DNA from: Deltaproteobacteria bacterium
Lineage (GTDB): Bacteria; Myxococcota; Myxococcia; Myxococcales; 40CM-4-68-19
DNA length: 64,000 nt
Reading direction: 5' to 3'
NCBI GenBank assembly: GCA_005879535.1
Contig: VBKI01000071.1
Span: 1-64,000 of the forward strand
Each line of letters begins with the position of its first letter. Position 1 is the first letter of the stretch. This document shows positions 44,601 to 52,519 of this stretch, in pieces. A program made the position numbers and the translations under genes. The notes beneath the pieces are model-generated. The model was not told the origin of the DNA and made no database searches. It saw only the letters and a program-made list of their open reading frames with translations.

Positions 44601-44883
44601 CGAAGGTAACCTGCAGGACGAGCGAGCCGTCGTTGGCGTTGGTGGACTGCATGTAGAGCAGCTTCTCGACCCCGGACATCTGCTGCTCGATCGGAGTCGC
44701 GACCGATTGCTCGACGGTGACGGCATCGGCTCCCGTGTAGATCGTGCGCACCTGGATCTGCGGCGGCACGATGTTCGGGTACTGGGCCACCGGGAGGCCG
44801 ACCAGCGCGACGGCTCCCACGATCACCATCAGGATGGCGATGACCATCGCCACGATGGGACGGCCGACGAAGAAGCGGGACAT
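41629..44883 (-). CDS. RND (HAE1) efflux pump inner-membrane subunit, AcrB/MexB type
   Basis: 1084 residues. It is a proton-driven drug exporter. Family features: N-terminal RPIVAMVIAILMVIVGAVAL, the proton-relay aspartates in GLVVDDAIVVVEAVER and the lysine in GLSAKNAILIVEFAKGELEK. The protein is about 36 residues longer than usual because of a tandem duplication (43156-43371) of the stretch joining the large periplasmic loop side to membrane helix 7, GGFNRWFGRANDGY...ARKAVVGI. That insertion may disturb helix 7. It lies 2 bases after the adaptor gene; no outer-membrane channel gene follows. Confidence 0.93.
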   Translation of the reverse strand: MSRFFVGRPIVAMVIAILMVIVGAVALVGLPVAQYPNIVPPQIQVRTIYTGADAVTVEQSVATPIEQQMSGVEKLLYMQSTNANDGSLVLQVTFDIDSNIAIDQVNTQNKVAQAQPSLPADVASYGLTFQQSTGLPLLGISLYSPKGSFDTLFIGNYATINLTDALYRVPGVGQVLNWGTSDYAMRVWVKPDKLAKLGLTVPDLAAAIQAQNNVNPSGRLGAEPAPRGQQFTYTVRAQGRLLTAEEFGNIAVRLNPDGSTVRLSDVARIELGALTYNQLGRYNGKPALVFGVFQTPGSNAIAVANGVRATMAELKKRFPADLDYAISLDTTAPVTEGIREILVTLLETVLLVALVVFLFLQSWRATLIPLLAVPVSLIGTFVLFPFLGFSINTLSLFGLVLAIGLVVDDAIVVVEAVERHIEEGLTPKDATLAAMKEVTAPVVSVAVILAAVFIPLAFTGGITGLLNRQFALTIAVSVLFSAFNALTLSPALSALLLRPRPERKGVLAGFFGGFNRWFGRANDGYVTASAFLARKAVVGIGVLAGFFGGFNRWFGRANDGYVKASAFLARKAVVGIAILAGFTVLTVLAGKKVPAGFIPEEDQGYFFLNVTLPDAASLERTDAVCRKIDAILAATPEVQSYNTIAGFSILSYSSATYSGFYFVSLKNWSERPGAKHTVDAVIARINGQLAGQVNEAIAFGFPPPAIPGLGASGGFSMWIQDRSGADVPFLAKNLNAFIAAARKRPEVGSINTVWRASVPQIYADVDRDKVLKQGISLSSVYQTMQAFMGGAYINQFNRFGRQWRVFLQAEADQMVPLSAFVSTKRVYGPEFTNRFNLFRGAHLIGGPAPGYSSDQVQRALEQVANQVLPREMGFEWADLSFQQQKAAGTGTQTFVLSLMFVFLILAALYESWSLPFSVLLSLPIAVFGAFAGLLLRKYDLNVYSQIGLVMLVGLSAKNAILIVEFAKGELEKGRPLMDAALEGARLRFRPVLMTSFAFIFGLLPLWIASGAGAVSRRILGTAVITGVMAATAIAIFVIPMLFVLVERLSHRRKTQVEGRPLYPVASDGGHVDAVSDGGAQVGLK
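43156..43371 (-). repeat. 108-base tandem duplication inside the RND pump gene
   Basis: Two adjacent copies, 43156-43263 and 43264-43371, differ by a single base (T/G in the run ACGCC-T/G-TGACG, giving Lys or Thr). The unit is 36 codons, so the frame is preserved. Confidence 0.95.
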
Positions 44884-44885
44884 GG

Positions 44886-46040
44886 CTAGCGACCCGGTGA
44901 GGGCGGCGCAGGTGCCGTCGCGGAAGCCGTGGAGCTGTCGGAGGAAGGAGTCGCGTGCACGAGCATGCCGGGCCTCACACGCACGAATCCCTCGACGATG
45001 ACCTTGTCGGCGGGTTGAAGACCTTCCTCGATGATCAACCGGTTGGCGACCTGCTCTCCCACTCGCACCGTCCGGACGTCGACCGTGCCGTCCGGTGCCA
45101 CGACGCCGATCTGGTACGCCCCTTGGAGCTCGTTGACGGCCCGTTGGGGCACGACCAGCGCCCCCTTCCGAACGTCGATCGCGGCCCGCACTCTTCCGTA
45201 CTGACCTGGGCGCAGGATGTTGCCGCGATTCGGGAATGCACCCTGGATGGCGATGGTGCCCGTCCGCGGATCGACCTGGCGATTGGTCACGACCACGGTC
45301 CCGCGTGCCGGGTACACGCTGCCGTCGTCGAGGATGAGGTCGAGGAGCGGATCATCGCCCCTCGCCGGCTCGGCCCAATGGTTGCCCTGGGCGGAGCGGA
45401 GGTATTCGACTTCGCTGATGTTGAACTGGACCTTGATCGGATCGACTTGCGAGACCGTGGTCATGACTGTGGAAGGGCTCACCAGGCTGCCGACCTGCGC
45501 CTGGGCTATGCCCGCGATGCCGTCGATCGGCGAAGTCACCTGGGTCCAGCCGTGACTGAGCTTCGCCTGCGCAAGTGTGGCACGAGAAGACTCGACGCTC
45601 GCTGCCGCCTCCTTCTCGGCCGCGAGATCGTTGTCGAGTTGCTGTCTTGGGATCACCTCCTGGGCGATCAGCTTCCTGTCGCGCTGGACGTCGAGGCGCG
45701 CCTTAGCCAGGGCCGCGATGTTCCTCTCCAGGGCAGCTTTTGCCTGGTCGGCTACCGCCTTGTAATTGCGCGGGTCGATCACGAAGAGGAGATCTTCCCT
45801 CCCGACGTACGTCCCCTCCTTGTACGCCTGCTTGCGGACATACCCTTCGACCTGCGGCCTGATATCGGCATTGACGAAGCCGTCCAAAGTCCCAACCCAC
45901 TCGCGGAAGAGCGGGACGTCCATCTGTTCGACCTGCGCCACCTGGACGGTGGGAGGTGGCGGCGCTGGAGTGGCGGCGGTCTTGTGACAGGCGGCGCTGG
46001 CGAGCGTCAGGGCGACGATCCAAGTGCGCGTGTTCATCAT
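44886..46040 (-). CDS. RND efflux periplasmic adaptor (membrane fusion protein)
   Basis: 384 residues, ATGATG behind GAAAGGGGGCCGCGCC. A lipoprotein signal (IVALTLASAACHK, lipobox cysteine at about 17) anchors it. The order is beta-barrel, lipoyl half (IRPQVEGYVRKQAYKEGTYV), coiled-coil hairpin (about 100-170, AALERNIAALAKARLDVQRD), second lipoyl half, then barrel and membrane-proximal domains. It links the AcrB-type pump to an outer-membrane channel. It is the first gene of the pump operon; a proline/serine-rich tail ends it. Confidence 0.9.
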   Translation of the reverse strand: MMNTRTWIVALTLASAACHKTAATPAPPPPTVQVAQVEQMDVPLFREWVGTLDGFVNADIRPQVEGYVRKQAYKEGTYVGREDLLFVIDPRNYKAVADQAKAALERNIAALAKARLDVQRDRKLIAQEVIPRQQLDNDLAAEKEAAASVESSRATLAQAKLSHGWTQVTSPIDGIAGIAQAQVGSLVSPSTVMTTVSQVDPIKVQFNISEVEYLRSAQGNHWAEPARGDDPLLDLILDDGSVYPARGTVVVTNRQVDPRTGTIAIQGAFPNRGNILRPGQYGRVRAAIDVRKGALVVPQRAVNELQGAYQIGVVAPDGTVDVRTVRVGEQVANRLIIEEGLQPADKVIVEGFVRVRPGMLVHATPSSDSSTASATAPAPPSPGR

Positions 46041-46244
46041 GGCGCGGCCCCCTTTCATGATCCACCCGGTGCTCGGATGCGGCGCGCGGGCGAACGATGC
46101 AGAACCGCTCCCGCGCACATCTATCAAGAATGCGCGTGGGTGTCCGCATCCGGGTCACGACGGCGCGGCGCCGACGTTGTCGGCGTCGTCGCTTGGAGAT
46201 GAATCCTCCTCGGAGTCGCGGAAAGCCCGCTGCCGCCGAGCGGA

Positions 46245-46841
46245 TCAGTCCTGTTCGGCCAACATCTGCGCCTGCGTTTTTCCGTACGGATGGAAGTTTG
46301 CCTTCTCGCCCTTCGCCCAGGCTGTTCGCTGCTCCGCGCCGCTGATGTCCCAATCGGGACGGCAGCGCTGCAGTACGGCGCGCAGGTCGAGGCGCAGCTC
46401 CTCCACCGTCGGCCGGCCGAAGAACCAGTACCCATTGTAGATCTTGTAGACACGCAGGCCAGGCTCGAGCACCAGCGTGTGAGGGATCATCGGATTGTGA
46501 TGCGGGTCGGTGTATTCCGCGATGTCGAGATCCTTCTGCACTTTGCGCCCGGGGTCCGCGAGAAACGTCCACCAGGCGCCGACGCCAGCGCGGAACTCGT
46601 TCGTCTCGAGGAGGTTGTCGGTCGAGATCGTCACGAGACGGCAGTAGCCCACCTGCATCTCGCGGTGGATTTGCAGGAGCCCTTCGTGTTGCCTCCTTTC
46701 TTTTGGACAGAAACCTCCGCGAGAGAGCACCAGCACCAACGGATCGCCTCCCTGCAACTCCGAGAGCGTGCGGTGCTTGCCGCGGTGGTCAGGAAGCTCG
46801 TAGTCGGGAAACACCGCGCCGGGAACGATGTCGGGTCGCAT
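46245..46841 (-). CDS. Redoxin (AhpC/TSA-like) protein
   Basis: 198 residues from the ATG at 46841; one at 46892 is possible but yields an arginine-rich extension without ribosome binding site. The thioredoxin-like fold has LVLVLSRGGFCPKERRQHEG with the likely peroxidatic cysteine in a GGFCP context, and FLADPGRKVQKDLDIAEYTD. These features match peroxiredoxin-like redoxins. The C-terminal WDISGAEQRTAWAKGEKANF is unusual for the family. It is downstream of the glyoxalase gene on the same strand, 72 bases away. Confidence 0.8.
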   Translation of the reverse strand: MRPDIVPGAVFPDYELPDHRGKHRTLSELQGGDPLVLVLSRGGFCPKERRQHEGLLQIHREMQVGYCRLVTISTDNLLETNEFRAGVGAWWTFLADPGRKVQKDLDIAEYTDPHHNPMIPHTLVLEPGLRVYKIYNGYWFFGRPTVEELRLDLRAVLQRCRPDWDISGAEQRTAWAKGEKANFHPYGKTQAQMLAEQD

Positions 46842-46913
46842 TCCGACAATCTCTACCCCTGCGCGCGGTCGCACAAGCGGCCGGCGGCTCATCGATCGGC
46901 TGGCGCGCGGCCC

Positions 46914-47606
46914 TCAGCGGCGGGTACCTTCCATGTGGAGCGCGGCATCTTTGGCTGCCTCGTCGGGAGTCCTCCCCTGCTCGCGCGCGACGATGTAGGC
47001 GGCGTACCACCCGGACCAGTGATGTTTCGGAGCGGTCGGTTCGTACTCGCCATGGCGCTTCTCTGTCTCTCGCAGAAGCTCCGTCAGAGTCGCGACGTCC
47101 ATGCTCAGTCCTCGTCCGGGAAGCCGCGTCTTGATCTCCTGGAGCAGCCAGCCGTTGCCATCTGGATCACTGAATGAGGCCCATGAGCGGTAGGAGTGAC
47201 CTTCCGGGTCCGGGCCCGGCACGCGTCCCTTCGTCCCGTCGAGATGGAGGCCACCCGCGAAATGGAACACCTCACTCGCGTCGACGTCGTGTCCGATCAA
47301 CTCGGCGCGTGCTGCCTCGATGTCATCGACGATGAGGAAATTTCCCTGAACTGAGCCCGGCACGGCGGTCGTGATTCCCTTGCCGAACAGAATCGAGCAC
47401 GGTGAGCCGGGAGGTGTCAGCTGCACCACCCGCCAGTCCTCACCGGTGGCGAAATCGGCATCCAGGCGCCACCCCAACCTCTGGTAGAAGCGCTTGGCGC
47501 GATCGACGTCGGACACCGGAAGGACGACGACCTCGAGCTTCAGATCGACCATCCCAGCCTTCGGGTTCTGGGTTGCGTTTTCACTGTGCATCTGCGTGCT
47601 GCTCAT
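46914..47606 (-). CDS. VOC (glyoxalase/bleomycin-resistance fold) protein with C-terminal extension
   Basis: 230 residues, ATG behind CGGAGGCCACG. The VOC domain (about 20-150) shows DLKLEVVVLPVSDVDRAKRF, YQRLGWRLDAD and YRSWASFSDPDGNGWLLQEI. About 80 residues follow that are typical of this subgroup: TELLRETEKRHGEYE and HHWSGWYAAYIVAREQGRTP, a small helical module. Substrate unknown; members include dioxygenases and lyases. It is likely co-transcribed with the redoxin gene. Confidence 0.87.
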   Translation of the reverse strand: MSSTQMHSENATQNPKAGMVDLKLEVVVLPVSDVDRAKRFYQRLGWRLDADFATGEDWRVVQLTPPGSPCSILFGKGITTAVPGSVQGNFLIVDDIEAARAELIGHDVDASEVFHFAGGLHLDGTKGRVPGPDPEGHSYRSWASFSDPDGNGWLLQEIKTRLPGRGLSMDVATLTELLRETEKRHGEYEPTAPKHHWSGWYAAYIVAREQGRTPDEAAKDAALHMEGTRR

Positions 47607-47768
47607 CGTGGCCTCCGTGGGTTGGTCGTGTGAGGCATCAGGGTCGCGCTTTGGCCGCCACTTCGCGCCCGTGGAAGACCCTGGTCGGTGCGCTGGTGTG
47701 CGCGTTCTGGAAGCCAAAGGCAAGGACGGATAAGCACGGTCCTCGCCTATCTCCCCGCTTCATCAGAG

Positions 47769-48554
47769 TCAGCGCTTTCGCTCGCCGATCAGGAGACCCT
47801 GCAGGCCATATCCGATGGGGCCGCGCACGTCGTGCACGACCGAGTGCGCGAGCCCCAGGCCGCGGTTCGAGGCGGTGGTCACCGCCTCGAGGCAGACCCA
47901 CTCGCCCTCGGGGTAGCGGTGCAGGTACACGGTGAGATCGGGGTTGATGAAGATGAAACGGCGGTAATCGAGTGCGCTCGACACGCCGTTGCCGGAATCG
48001 GCGGCAATGAGCACGCGCGCGAGCGGCGTCACAGGCTCGCCCGCGATGAGTGGATGGCGCATGCGCAGCCACGCGATCGCCGGGCCCTGCTCGAGGAAAC
48101 CGCCGCGCACGAACGAGTTCTCCATCCCGGTGTGGTAGCCGACTTCGTAGCCGGTGGGAAAGAACCGCGCCACCTTGCCCCGATCGGGTCCGGGAACCGC
48201 AGGCAGGAGCGGCGGCTCGGGAAACGAGAGGTCGGTCGTGCGGATGCGTAGCGCCTCCCCGCGGAGGATCTCCTCGCTGCCCGCGGAGATCGTGCCGCCG
48301 AGGACCTGGACGCTGCGCCCCGCGTTGAGCACGCGGGTCGCGACCGTCAGCGGCGCGAGTGGGACGGGCTTCAGCATCTCGAAGGTGGCGCGCACGATCA
48401 TCGAGTCGTCGCGCCGCTCAGTTGCCTCCAGGACCGTGCCGAGGAGCGCAGCGGGCGGACCGCCGTGCTGCGCGTCGGCGCTCCAAGGCCCGCGGGTGAG
48501 CTCGGTCGGGACGTAGCGGCCGCCGTCACGGTGGAAGAAGGCATCGAACGTCAC
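47769..48554 (-). CDS. Acyl-CoA thioesterase-like protein (TesB-type double hot-dog)
   Basis: 261 residues from a GTG start. The N-terminal hot-dog contains GPWSADAQHGGPPAALLG and ATFEMLKPVPLAPLTVATRV; the C-terminal one FIFINPDLTVYLHRYPEGEW and the ending HDVRGPIGYGLQGLLIGER. This is the thioesterase_3/TesB-like arrangement of long-chain acyl-CoA hydrolases. The catalytic residues are not obvious. No strong ribosome binding site. It lies 162 bases before the glyoxalase gene on the same strand. Confidence 0.8.
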   Translation of the reverse strand: MTFDAFFHRDGGRYVPTELTRGPWSADAQHGGPPAALLGTVLEATERRDDSMIVRATFEMLKPVPLAPLTVATRVLNAGRSVQVLGGTISAGSEEILRGEALRIRTTDLSFPEPPLLPAVPGPDRGKVARFFPTGYEVGYHTGMENSFVRGGFLEQGPAIAWLRMRHPLIAGEPVTPLARVLIAADSGNGVSSALDYRRFIFINPDLTVYLHRYPEGEWVCLEAVTTASNRGLGLAHSVVHDVRGPIGYGLQGLLIGERKR

Positions 48555-48671
48555 GGTTGAACGATGCGCGGGGTTGTGTCCCGTTGCGCGTTATGCGCCG
48601 CCGAGGCCCTCTCCGGGCAGATCGAGAAGTATCTCCGCATGCGCGCGTAGCGTGCGGTTCCCCGAAGGCGG

Positions 48672-49388
48672 CTACCGTCGCTTCGCCGCCACTTCGTTGG
48701 CGGCCTTCTCGATGAATGCGGCCACCGACTTCGGCTGCGACACATAGACCGCGTGGCTGCCGGCGACCTCCGTGACGGTCGAGCCGGCGCGCTTTGACAT
48801 GTTCCGCTGGGCAGGCGGCGGGATCATCCTGTCCTCGGTGGACACCAGGTACCAGCTCGGCTTGGTCTTCCAGGCGGGCTCGGTGATCGTCCCGGACAGT
48901 GCTTCCACGCCCCAGGGGACCTGCGAGCTTGCCATGAACGCGGCCGTGTCGGCGTCCACGTCACCCGCGAAGGAGAAGTGGAACTTCGCCTTGTCGAGGA
49001 ACAAGAAGCCGTCTTGCGGAGGCAGGATCGGAGGGACCGGCGCGCCAGGCGGGGGATCCTTGATCAGCGACGACACCGATTCCCCTTTGTCGGGAGCGAA
49101 AGCGGCGATGTACACGAGCCCGGCGACCTTCGGGTCGGTGCCGGCTTCGGTGATCACCACGCCGCCGTAGGAGTGACCGACGAGCAATACGGGGCCGCCT
49201 TGCGCGGCGATCGCGCGCTTCGTCACCGCGACGTCGTCAGCCAGAGACAGCGTGGGGTTCTGCACGACCACTACGTCGTACCCGTCCTTCTTCAAGATCC
49301 CGTACACGGCCGCCCAGCCTGAGCCGTCGACGAAGCCGCCGTGGACCAGAACGATGTTCCTGATTGCCGAGCTATCGGTTGCAGGCAT
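48672..49388 (-). CDS. Alpha/beta hydrolase (salicylate-esterase/AB hydrolase-1 like)
   Basis: 238 residues, ATG behind GTCAGAGGAGATCGCC. The fold is complete: IVLVHGGFVDGSGWAAVYGI with oxyanion HG, nucleophile elbow LVGHSYGG, the acid in STEDRMIPPPAQ and the histidine in AGSHAVYVSQPKSV. It belongs with small esterases of the plant methylesterase type (MES) often found in soil bacteria. The substrate cannot be read. It has no operon partner. Confidence 0.87.
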   Translation of the reverse strand: MPATDSSAIRNIVLVHGGFVDGSGWAAVYGILKKDGYDVVVVQNPTLSLADDVAVTKRAIAAQGGPVLLVGHSYGGVVITEAGTDPKVAGLVYIAAFAPDKGESVSSLIKDPPPGAPVPPILPPQDGFLFLDKAKFHFSFAGDVDADTAAFMASSQVPWGVEALSGTITEPAWKTKPSWYLVSTEDRMIPPPAQRNMSKRAGSTVTEVAGSHAVYVSQPKSVAAFIEKAANEVAAKRR

Positions 49389-49487
49389 GGCGATCTCCTC
49401 TGACGCGCAGTGCGCGGAACCTGTTCGTTGCCGTGGAGGGTGATTGCATTGCCCTCCGAGGCCCTCGATTAGAAGCGGCTGCTCGGG

Positions 49488-49640
49488 ATGTCAATAGGCA
49501 CCGCCAAGGTCGCCGCACTCTCGATCCACTACCGCGGCGGCCGTTCGCGCGGCACGAACTTGATGCGGGAGATCAACGGCGCCGAGGGCAATCTGCAGCT
49601 CACCGCCGACGGGGGCCAGGCCCAGATCGGCCTGGCCAGG
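49488..49640 (+). pseudogene. Fragment of a Gfo/Idh/MocA-type oxidoreductase
   Basis: The plus-strand frame reads AALSIHYRGGRSRGTNLMRE and INGAEGNLQLTADGGQAQI, which matches the C-terminal beta-sheet segment (HYRGG-x-SRGTN-x-x-x-EINGTEG) of Gfo/Idh/MocA dehydrogenases. Nothing of the N-terminal Rossmann domain is present. It abuts debris of other genes on the opposite strand, so it is a fragment inside a mosaic. Confidence 0.5.
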
Positions 49641-49858
49641 GACGAGAAGAGGCCTAGCCCGCTCCCGAGTGCGACCGGATGAATCAGCAGCCGGTACTCG
49701 TCGACCAGTCCGAGCCGCACAAGGCTCCGGGCAAACCCGACGCCTCCGTGCGCCATGATCTCCTTGCCTGGCTCCTGCCGAGACGGACATCTTGAGAATG
49801 AGGTTCCTCACGGTTTGCCTCCCGGGGAATCGCCGCGGATGAACGACAGATATTTCAT
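49640..49858 (-). pseudogene. Fused debris of a YCII gene start and a dihydrofolate-reductase-like C-terminus
   Basis: Reading the minus strand: MKYLSFIRGDSPGGKP then stop, with the same leader as the YCII gene at 24738. After about 50 bases comes RQEPGKEIMAHGGVGFARSL then VRLGLVDEYRLLIHPVALGS, which matches the C-terminal part of RibD/dihydrofolate-reductase-like proteins, and it breaks off after LFSSLARP. Neither gene is functional. Confidence 0.6.
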
Positions 49859-49940
49859 GGCTCCTCCTCGGCTTCCGATCATGCGACGAGCGAGCCCGGC
49901 GAGCCGGATCGACACGTCAGAGCCTTTTGCGCTGGAAATA

Positions 49941-49968
49941 AAAAAGCCCGGATCAGACCGGGCTTTTT
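49941..49968. terminator. Rho-independent terminator downstream of the tRNA-Gly fragment
   Basis: AAAAAGCCCGG, a six-base loop, CCGGGCTTTTT: an 11-base perfect stem flanked by A and T runs on both sides, so it can work in either direction. On the minus strand it follows the CCA end of the tRNA fragment by 8 bases, as a normal tRNA terminator would. Confidence 0.85.
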
Positions 49969-49976
49969 CAAAGACT

Positions 49977-50021
49977 TGGAGCGGAACACCGGGTTCGAAC
50001 CGGCGACCTTCGCCTTGGCAA
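49977..50021 (-). repeat. 3' fragment of a tRNA-Gly(GCC) gene, direct repeat copy 1
   Basis: On the minus strand: anticodon loop TTGCCAA (anticodon GCC), 3' anticodon stem GGCGA, variable AGGTC, a complete T arm GCCGG-TTCGAAC-CCGGT, the 3' acceptor strand GTTCCGC, and TCCA. The 5' half is missing: the bases before the loop cannot pair with GGCGA, and no GCGGAAC acceptor strand is found. A 39-base core (49983-50021) recurs at 62308-62346 with one mismatch, in the same orientation. Confidence 0.8.
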
Positions 50022-50220
50022 TTCTGAAGGCCAGGATTCCCGAACCTCCACGCCACGGTCTACACGCTGTGCGCCCGTGGACGACTGCCACACGTTCGCA
50101 TCTCGAGATCTCGCTGCGTTCATCGTCGCACGTCCGGAGCACGAATGACCCCTGGCCGAAAACGCCCCGCTTGACGAGTCGTGGCGAACGGCGTAAACGC
50201 GCCAACGCAATTGCTAGACG

Positions 50221-50395
50221 TGCCGCCGTGGCGCCCCACAAGGGCCTAGAGGGAAGCCGGTCGAATTCCGGCGCGGTCCCGCCACTGTAGCCGGGCAGCT
50301 CGTCCCAGAAGCCACTCGGTGCATGCACCGGGGAAGGCGGGACGCGCGCGCAGCGAGTCGCTGCGGACCCGGGAGCCAGGAGACCTGCCTGGCGG
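50221..50395 (+). ncRNA. Cobalamin riboswitch
   Basis: The conserved features are in order: GAGGGAAGCCGGT (50249-50261), a GCGCGGTCCCGCCACTGTAG core (50270-50289), GCCACTCGGTGCATGCACCG, GGGGAAGGCGGGA, and the B12 box AGCCAGGAGACCTGCC (50374-50389). It lies 47 bases before the btuB start. Binding of adenosylcobalamin should lower expression of the whole operon downstream. Confidence 0.95.
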
Positions 50396-50441
50396 CATGA
50401 GACGAAGTCCTTCGCCTCTTCGAGAGAAAGAGGGAGACATC

Positions 50442-52445
50442 ATGCCGCTGGTCGAAGCCCCGCAGGGGCGTCTCGTTTGTTCGCGCGCGAAGTCGGCCGC
50501 GAGCTTCTTCACCGTCCTCCTGTCCGCGTTGCTCTCCTGGACGCGGAGCGTCCGTGCCGATCAGGACGCGGGCGTCCCGGAGGAGCCTGTTGCCGGGCCA
50601 CTGACCGAGGTCATCAATGTCCGCGGCTCGCGCCCGAGCGGCGCCGCGCAGACCTCAGTGGTGGACGCCGAACGTTTCGCAGGCGAGGCGCCGACGGTCG
50701 CCGAGCTCCTCGCCACATCGCCCGGCGTCTCAGTGCAGCGGAGCGGCGGCCCGGGACAAGCCGCGTTCGTGTCGCTGCGCGGAGCGTCGCCCGATCAAAC
50801 GCTCGTGCTGCTCGACGGCATTCCGCTCCAAGGGCCCGGCGGCGATGCCATCGACCTGTCCACGCTGCCATCCTCGTTCGTAAGCAAGGTGGTCGTTAGC
50901 CGCGGCGTTCTCGGCGCGCAGCTCGGCGCCGGCGCTCTCGGCGGGGCGGTCGAGCTGGTGCCGAAGACGACCGGTGCTTCCGAGCCGCAGTTTGGCGCTG
51001 AACTCGCCGCCGGGTCGTTCGGCTCGGTGCGCGTGACGGCGGATGCGGTGGTCTCGCTGGCCAGCGCGGCCCGCAGCATCGTGGCGATACAGCTCGATCG
51101 GACGAACGGCAGGTTCCAGTACGAGCGCCAGTTCACGCCGGAGATCCCGGGCGCGCCCTACTACCCAGCCGTGCGGGAGAACGCCGATGCGATGCGCGGC
51201 TCGCTGCTGGTGCGGACCGAAGTGCCGCTGCGCGAAGGCCTGGAGCTCGACGCTCTTTTCCAGGGCACCGCGGCCAGCCGCGGATTGCCTGGACCTGTGG
51301 GCATGTTCACGCCGCGGGCGCGTGAAAGCGACCAAGGCGGGATCTTCGGCGCGCGACTGCGGGCGACCGTCGGGGAGACCGTGATCCAGGCTCGCGGCTG
51401 GGGCCGCGCCAGCCTCGTCCAGCTGCGCGCGCTCGGACTGGGTTTCGACTGTCCCGAAGGCGGTTCGAGCCCTGCTTGCGCGGTCCAGCAGAGCCACACA
51501 CTGGGGACGCGCGGCGAGCTCGAGGTGACGTTCCCCGTTTCTCTCAGCCATTCCATCGCGACGTCCCTATCCGCGGGCGGCGAATGGCTAGCAGGAAGCT
51601 ACGCCGGAATCCACCGCCGCGAGATCGTCTCGCTGGGGATCTCCGACGACGCTTCGCTCCTGCGGGGAGCGCTCTCCGTGTATCCGGCACTGCGGCTCGA
51701 CTTCGTTGGGACAATGACCGGATTCAGTCCGGGCCTGAGCGCCAGCGCGCGACCCTTTCTGGGCACTGCTGTCGAACCCTTCGAGGTGCGAGCTGGCGCT
51801 GGAGCCTCCTTCCGCCCGCCCACCTTCTCGGAATTGTATCTCGACACGGGCCCTACGCAGCCGAATCCAGATCTGCGCCCCGAGCGGGCCCTGTCGGTCG
51901 ACGCCGGCCTGCGTTGGAAGACCCATCCGTTCACCGCCTCGGCCGGCGTCTTCTGGTCTCGCTATCGCGATCTGATCCTTTACGAGCTGTATCCGCCGGC
52001 GCGGGTGAAGCCGTACAACATCGGCGCTGCGCGAATCCGAGGCGCCGAAGTCCAACTCTCCGTCAGACTCCCGCTCGAGGTTGGCCTCGAGGTGGCCTAC
52101 AGCTTCGTCGAGGCGGTGAACGAGCGGCCCTCGGCGACCCAAGGAGGGCGCAAGCTCTCGTACCGCTCGCCCCACCGCCTCTTCGCGCGGCTCGACCGCC
52201 GGGGAGACCGGCTCGAAGGTTTCGTTCAAGTCCAGCTCTCCTCGGCGATGCCGCGAAACGCGTATGGCACGGCCGAACTGCCCGCGCAGGTCTGTATCGA
52301 CGCAGGCGCGGGTGTGCGCGTGGCTGGCCCACTCTGGGTCGACCTCGAAGTCCGCAACGTGCTCGACGACCGTACGCAGCAGGATCTCTTCCAGTACCCG
52401 CTTCCGGGGGCCTCGTTCCAGGCGACCGCGCGGGCCCGCTTCTAG
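50442..52445 (+). CDS. btuB: TonB-dependent cobalamin receptor
   Basis: 667 residues, ATG behind AGGGAGACATC. After the signal sequence comes the TonB box region (TEVINVRG), the plug domain (VAELLATSPGVSVQRSGG, FVSLRGASPDQTLVLLDGIP) and a 22-strand barrel ending in the required C-terminal phenylalanine (ATARARF). It imports cobalamin and other corrinoids across the outer membrane at the expense of TonB energy. The riboswitch in front and the B12 genes behind fix the substrate class. Sequence alone would only give a TonB-dependent receptor. Confidence 0.93.
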   Translation: MPLVEAPQGRLVCSRAKSAASFFTVLLSALLSWTRSVRADQDAGVPEEPVAGPLTEVINVRGSRPSGAAQTSVVDAERFAGEAPTVAELLATSPGVSVQRSGGPGQAAFVSLRGASPDQTLVLLDGIPLQGPGGDAIDLSTLPSSFVSKVVVSRGVLGAQLGAGALGGAVELVPKTTGASEPQFGAELAAGSFGSVRVTADAVVSLASAARSIVAIQLDRTNGRFQYERQFTPEIPGAPYYPAVRENADAMRGSLLVRTEVPLREGLELDALFQGTAASRGLPGPVGMFTPRARESDQGGIFGARLRATVGETVIQARGWGRASLVQLRALGLGFDCPEGGSSPACAVQQSHTLGTRGELEVTFPVSLSHSIATSLSAGGEWLAGSYAGIHRREIVSLGISDDASLLRGALSVYPALRLDFVGTMTGFSPGLSASARPFLGTAVEPFEVRAGAGASFRPPTFSELYLDTGPTQPNPDLRPERALSVDAGLRWKTHPFTASAGVFWSRYRDLILYELYPPARVKPYNIGAARIRGAEVQLSVRLPLEVGLEVAYSFVEAVNERPSATQGGRKLSYRSPHRLFARLDRRGDRLEGFVQVQLSSAMPRNAYGTAELPAQVCIDAGAGVRVAGPLWVDLEVRNVLDDRTQQDLFQYPLPGASFQATARARF

Positions 52446-52519
52446 CGCCACTCCTCTTCCCAGCGGTGGCGCCGGCGAGCCCTTCGCCATCGCACATTTG
52501 CCACGCGCACGAGGTCCAC

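Noticed and set aside
49977-50100. A complete tRNA gene
   Set aside because: Only the anticodon loop to CCA part folds; the sequence upstream of the loop cannot form the anticodon stem, D arm or acceptor strand.
49976-50290. Plus-strand frame starting with ERNTGFEPATFALA, and the related GTPGSNRRPSPWQ at 49755-50027 and 62310-62350
   Set aside because: These peptides are translations of the tRNA-Gly 3' fragment in different frames, a known type of spurious annotation; they are not proteins.
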